Assembly (NCBI GenBank): GCA_900539525.1
Contig: UQCM01000003.1
Span: 13,174-77,173, forward strand
Reading direction: 5' to 3'
Length of the DNA: 64,000 bases
Origin: an uncultured Blautia sp.
GTDB lineage: Bacteria; Bacillota; Clostridia; Lachnospirales; Lachnospiraceae
This document shows positions 61,569 to 64,000 of the stretch, piece after piece. Both the position numbers and the translations under genes were made by a program. Within the stretch, counting starts at the first letter, position 1. Every line of letters starts with the position of its first letter. The notes beneath the pieces are model-generated. The model saw only the letters and a program-made list of their open reading frames with translations, was not told the origin of the DNA and did no database searches.

Positions 61569-63726
61569 TGGCTAATTCCTCCTCTGACAACTGAGACATG
61601 GCAATCTGTCTGTAAACATCACAGTCTTTCAAAAGCTCTCTGTGGGTTCCTTCTCCTGCCACCCTGCCCTCATCCAGAACGATAATCTTGTCTGCATGAA
61701 GAATCGTACTGATACGCTGGGCAACGATCAATGTAGTGGCATCCTTCGTCTCCTGCTTCAGGGCACGCCGCAGCACCACATCCGTTTTATAATCAAGTGC
61801 GGAAAAGCTGTCATCAAAAATATAGATCTCCGGCTCTTTGGCAACCGCTCTTGCAATCGAAAGTCTCTGCTTCTGTCCCCCCGAAACATTCGTGCCGCCC
61901 TGAGCGATCGGTGAATCAACACCCTCATCCTTCTCACTGATGAACTCCCACGCCTGTGCAATTTCTGCCGCACGTCTTACCTGTTCCTGCGTGGCATCTT
62001 CCTTACCATAGCGGATATTTGAATCGATGGTTCCCGAAAAAAGAACTCCTTTCTGTGGAACATACCCGATCCTTCCTCTTAATTCCTTTAATCCCATCTC
62101 ACGGACATCTACACCATCCACGCGGATCACGCCCTCTGTCACATCAAACAGTCTGGGAATCAGGTTCACCAGCGTACTCTTTCCACTTCCGGTACTTCCG
62201 ATAAATGCCACTGTCTGACCTTTTTGGGCAGTAAAGGAAATATCATTCAGAACCTTTTCCACAGCTCCCGGATATGCGAAGCTGACATGTTCAAATGCTA
62301 TGCTGCCTTTCACCTTATCATCCGGAAGGACAGCCTCCTCCGGCTCATGAATGGAAACCTCTGTCTCAAGGACCTCATTGATACGTCTCGCTGATACATT
62401 TGCTCTCGGAATCATGATGGACATCATCGTGATCATCAGGAAGGACATGATGATCTGCATCGCATACTGAATAAAGGCCATCATATTTCCCACCTGCATA
62501 TTGCCCGCATCCACTGCATGGGAACTGCTGTATACGATCAGCACGGTAATCCCATTCATGATCAGCATCATAACCGGCATCATAAAGGTCATGACACGAT
62601 TGACGAACAGGTTTGTCTTTGTCAGCTCACGGTTTGCATCTTCAAAACGGTCCTCCTCATGTTTTTCCGTACTGAACGCCCGAATGACCATGATTCCTGT
62701 CAGTGTCTCCCTGGTCACCAGATTCAGCCTGTCGATCAGCTTCTGCAGCAGGGTGAATCTCGGCATCGCCACCTTAAATAAAACCGCAACCACAAGCATG
62801 ATCAGTACAACAGCCAGCGCCAGTATCCAGGTCATGGAAGCGTCCGTCTGAAAGACCCTGATCACTCCCCCCACACCGAGAATCGGTGCATAGAGAACGA
62901 TTCGAAAGATCATCGTAGCCAGCATCTGTATCTGCTGAATATCGTTGGTACTCCTGGTAATCAGAGATGCTGTTGAAAAATGATTCAGCTCCTCTCCCGA
63001 AAAAGAGAGGACCTTCCGGTATACCTGATTTCTCAGATTTCGTCCCATATAGGCCGCCACACGACAGGAGAGAAAGGTGACTGCCACCGCAGCCATCATA
63101 ACCAGGAGTGCCATTCCCAGCATACGCAATCCGGCTTTTTTGATATAATCCGTCTGTATCTTCTCCAGATTCTTTCCCATCTGTGCATACTCCTCCTGCA
63201 CATAGGAAACAGCCGTCTGGCTAATGATGGAATCCGGCATCTCCCCGAACTTTTTCAACTGTTCTGCAAACATCTGCCGCCTCTGTTCATCCGGAATCTG
63301 TGCAAGCACCTGGAAAATATCAGCCTGCTCTGGCAGTCCCATCTTTGCTTTCAGTGCTGCTGTCTCTTCACTCTCCTGTGCGATTCCGGCTGTCATCAGC
63401 ATGGGAATACCAAAGATGCCATTCAGCTCCTCCCGCTTTTCCGCAGAGATTCTGTCAAGCACATAAATTCCGTCTTTCAGTGTGTAGCTTTCCTCCACTT
63501 CTGCCCGCTCCTCATCACTCATAAAAAGAAACAGCTTCTTCATGGATTCCTCCCGGATCTCTTCCGGTACTCCATCCTCCACACCTTTTTGCTGGATTCC
63601 CACATTGACGATCTTTGATGTGTAATCAGGAAGTGCCAGATCGCAGGATGCCTGCAGAAACAGCAGTACAATAATCAGCACGATATAGTACCACTTTTCC
63701 TTTACATAGCGAAACATTTTCAGCAT
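61558..63726 (-). CDS. ABC exporter half with large outer insertion (heterodimer partner 1)
   Basis: 722 residues: permease, then ATPase with IGSTGSGKSTLVNLIPR, VSGGQKQRLSIARAVA and EIYIFDDSFSALDYKT. The Walker B Glu is Asp, so this half holds the degenerate site typical of heterodimers. Between helices 1 and 2 there is an insertion of about 150 residues (roughly 45-195) rich in Glu and Lys, outside the membrane, like that of BmrD. Start at 63726 with GGAGGAG; the ATG at 63756 has no ribosome binding site. Confidence 0.92.
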   Translation of the reverse strand: MLKMFRYVKEKWYYIVLIIVLLFLQASCDLALPDYTSKIVNVGIQQKGVEDGVPEEIREESMKKLFLFMSDEERAEVEESYTLKDGIYVLDRISAEKREELNGIFGIPMLMTAGIAQESEETAALKAKMGLPEQADIFQVLAQIPDEQRRQMFAEQLKKFGEMPDSIISQTAVSYVQEEYAQMGKNLEKIQTDYIKKAGLRMLGMALLVMMAAVAVTFLSCRVAAYMGRNLRNQVYRKVLSFSGEELNHFSTASLITRSTNDIQQIQMLATMIFRIVLYAPILGVGGVIRVFQTDASMTWILALAVVLIMLVVAVLFKVAMPRFTLLQKLIDRLNLVTRETLTGIMVIRAFSTEKHEEDRFEDANRELTKTNLFVNRVMTFMMPVMMLIMNGITVLIVYSSSHAVDAGNMQVGNMMAFIQYAMQIIMSFLMITMMSIMIPRANVSARRINEVLETEVSIHEPEEAVLPDDKVKGSIAFEHVSFAYPGAVEKVLNDISFTAQKGQTVAFIGSTGSGKSTLVNLIPRLFDVTEGVIRVDGVDVREMGLKELRGRIGYVPQKGVLFSGTIDSNIRYGKEDATQEQVRRAAEIAQAWEFISEKDEGVDSPIAQGGTNVSGGQKQRLSIARAVAKEPEIYIFDDSFSALDYKTDVVLRRALKQETKDATTLIVAQRISTILHADKIIVLDEGRVAGEGTHRELLKDCDVYRQIAMSQLSEEELANEQ

Positions 63727-63762
63727 TTCTATATCTCCTCCATTTTCCTTAACCATTCAGAA

Positions 63763-63837
63763 CCGCCCAATATCAAAATGAAATATCAGACCTTAGCAAG
63801 TAAACTTGCACGGTCTGCTTTTTCATTTTGCTGCTGT
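63763..63837. repeat. 75-bp hairpin direct repeat, copy 1
   Basis: Identical to 63926-64000. It forms a long hairpin: AAAATGAAA...CAGACC with GGTCTG...TTTCATTTT, and inside GCAAGT/ACTTGC. It may act as a bidirectional terminator between the ABC exporter genes and whatever lies to the right. Confidence 0.85.
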
Positions 63838-63925
63838 CTTTTTTTCAGAACAGCAGGCCGCAGACCCGTCTGCTTCGCAGACTATTCGCTGCTCACGCAG
63901 CTCCTGTCTGTGGCTGTTGGGCGTT

Positions 63926-64000
63926 CCGCCCAATATCAAAATGAAATATCAGACCTTAGCAAGTAAACTTGCACGGTCTGCTTTTTCATTTTGCTGCTGT
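63926..64000. repeat. 75-bp hairpin direct repeat, copy 2 (runs to the window edge)
   Basis: Exact copy of the unit at 63763, 163 bases further on. It reaches the last base of the window, so the unit and perhaps a tandem array may continue outside. Confidence 0.85.

Overview
The window is a stretch of a clostridial (probably Lachnospiraceae-like) Firmicute chromosome. The evidence is the moderate GC content, strong AGGAGG-type ribosome binding sites, occasional TTG/GTG starts, the cdaA-cdaR pair, a RecD2-type helicase, ComF, MreB and wall enzymes built from 20-residue cell-wall-binding repeats. The family assignment is inference from gene content, with no marker gene to prove it. Almost every gene is on the minus strand; the one clear plus-strand gene is an L,D-transpeptidase at 49279-50958. 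No rRNA, tRNA or CRISPR was seen.

Region 1 (about 65-44902) is a roughly 45-kb cell-surface polysaccharide locus read right to left. It opens with an initiating sugar-phosphate transferase (43514-44902) and continues through a run of GT2 glycosyltransferases. Next comes an ABC exporter (permease 37221-38009, ATPase 36453-37205) beside a GlfT2-like galactofuranosyltransferase and UDP-galactopyranose mutase, which points to a galactofuranose-containing chain. After that lie polysaccharide pyruvyl transferases mixed with coenzyme-F420-hydrogenase-beta-like proteins, once fused in a single chain (24065-26425). Further left are large GT-C/DUF2142-like membrane proteins, a Wzx flippase, a MORN-repeat lipoprotein, and four enzymes (WbpA, B, E and D types) predicted to make UDP-2,3-diacetamido-2,3-dideoxy-glucuronic acid. 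The locus ends with GT2/GT4 transferases, a GT2+DUF2304 pair, three acyltransferase-3 proteins and a strong terminator at 21-66.

Region 2 (45012-51003) holds a large membrane protein split by one in-frame TGA. It also holds a divergent pair of wall enzymes that share the same type of repeat domain: an amidase and an L,D-transpeptidase. Region 3 (50992-64000) is core housekeeping: a small zinc-ribbon protein, HPr, CdaR, the diadenylate cyclase CdaA with two membrane proteins upstream, ComF, RecD2, MreB and a heterodimeric ABC exporter.

Four repeat families lie between genes. (1) Two 181-bp structured elements at 18085-18265 and 48806-48986 lie in opposite orientation, each flanked by its own 9-10 bp direct repeat, so they look like MITE-type mobile elements. 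(2) A 27-bp near-perfect palindrome occurs six times. (3) A roughly 46-bp hairpin element occurs twice. (4) A 75-bp hairpin repeat occurs twice at the right edge. Several repeats sit at transcription-unit borders, and two have supplied the last codons of neighbouring genes. Good sigma-A-type promoters at 27528-27556 and 41451-41480 indicate that the long locus is several transcription units.
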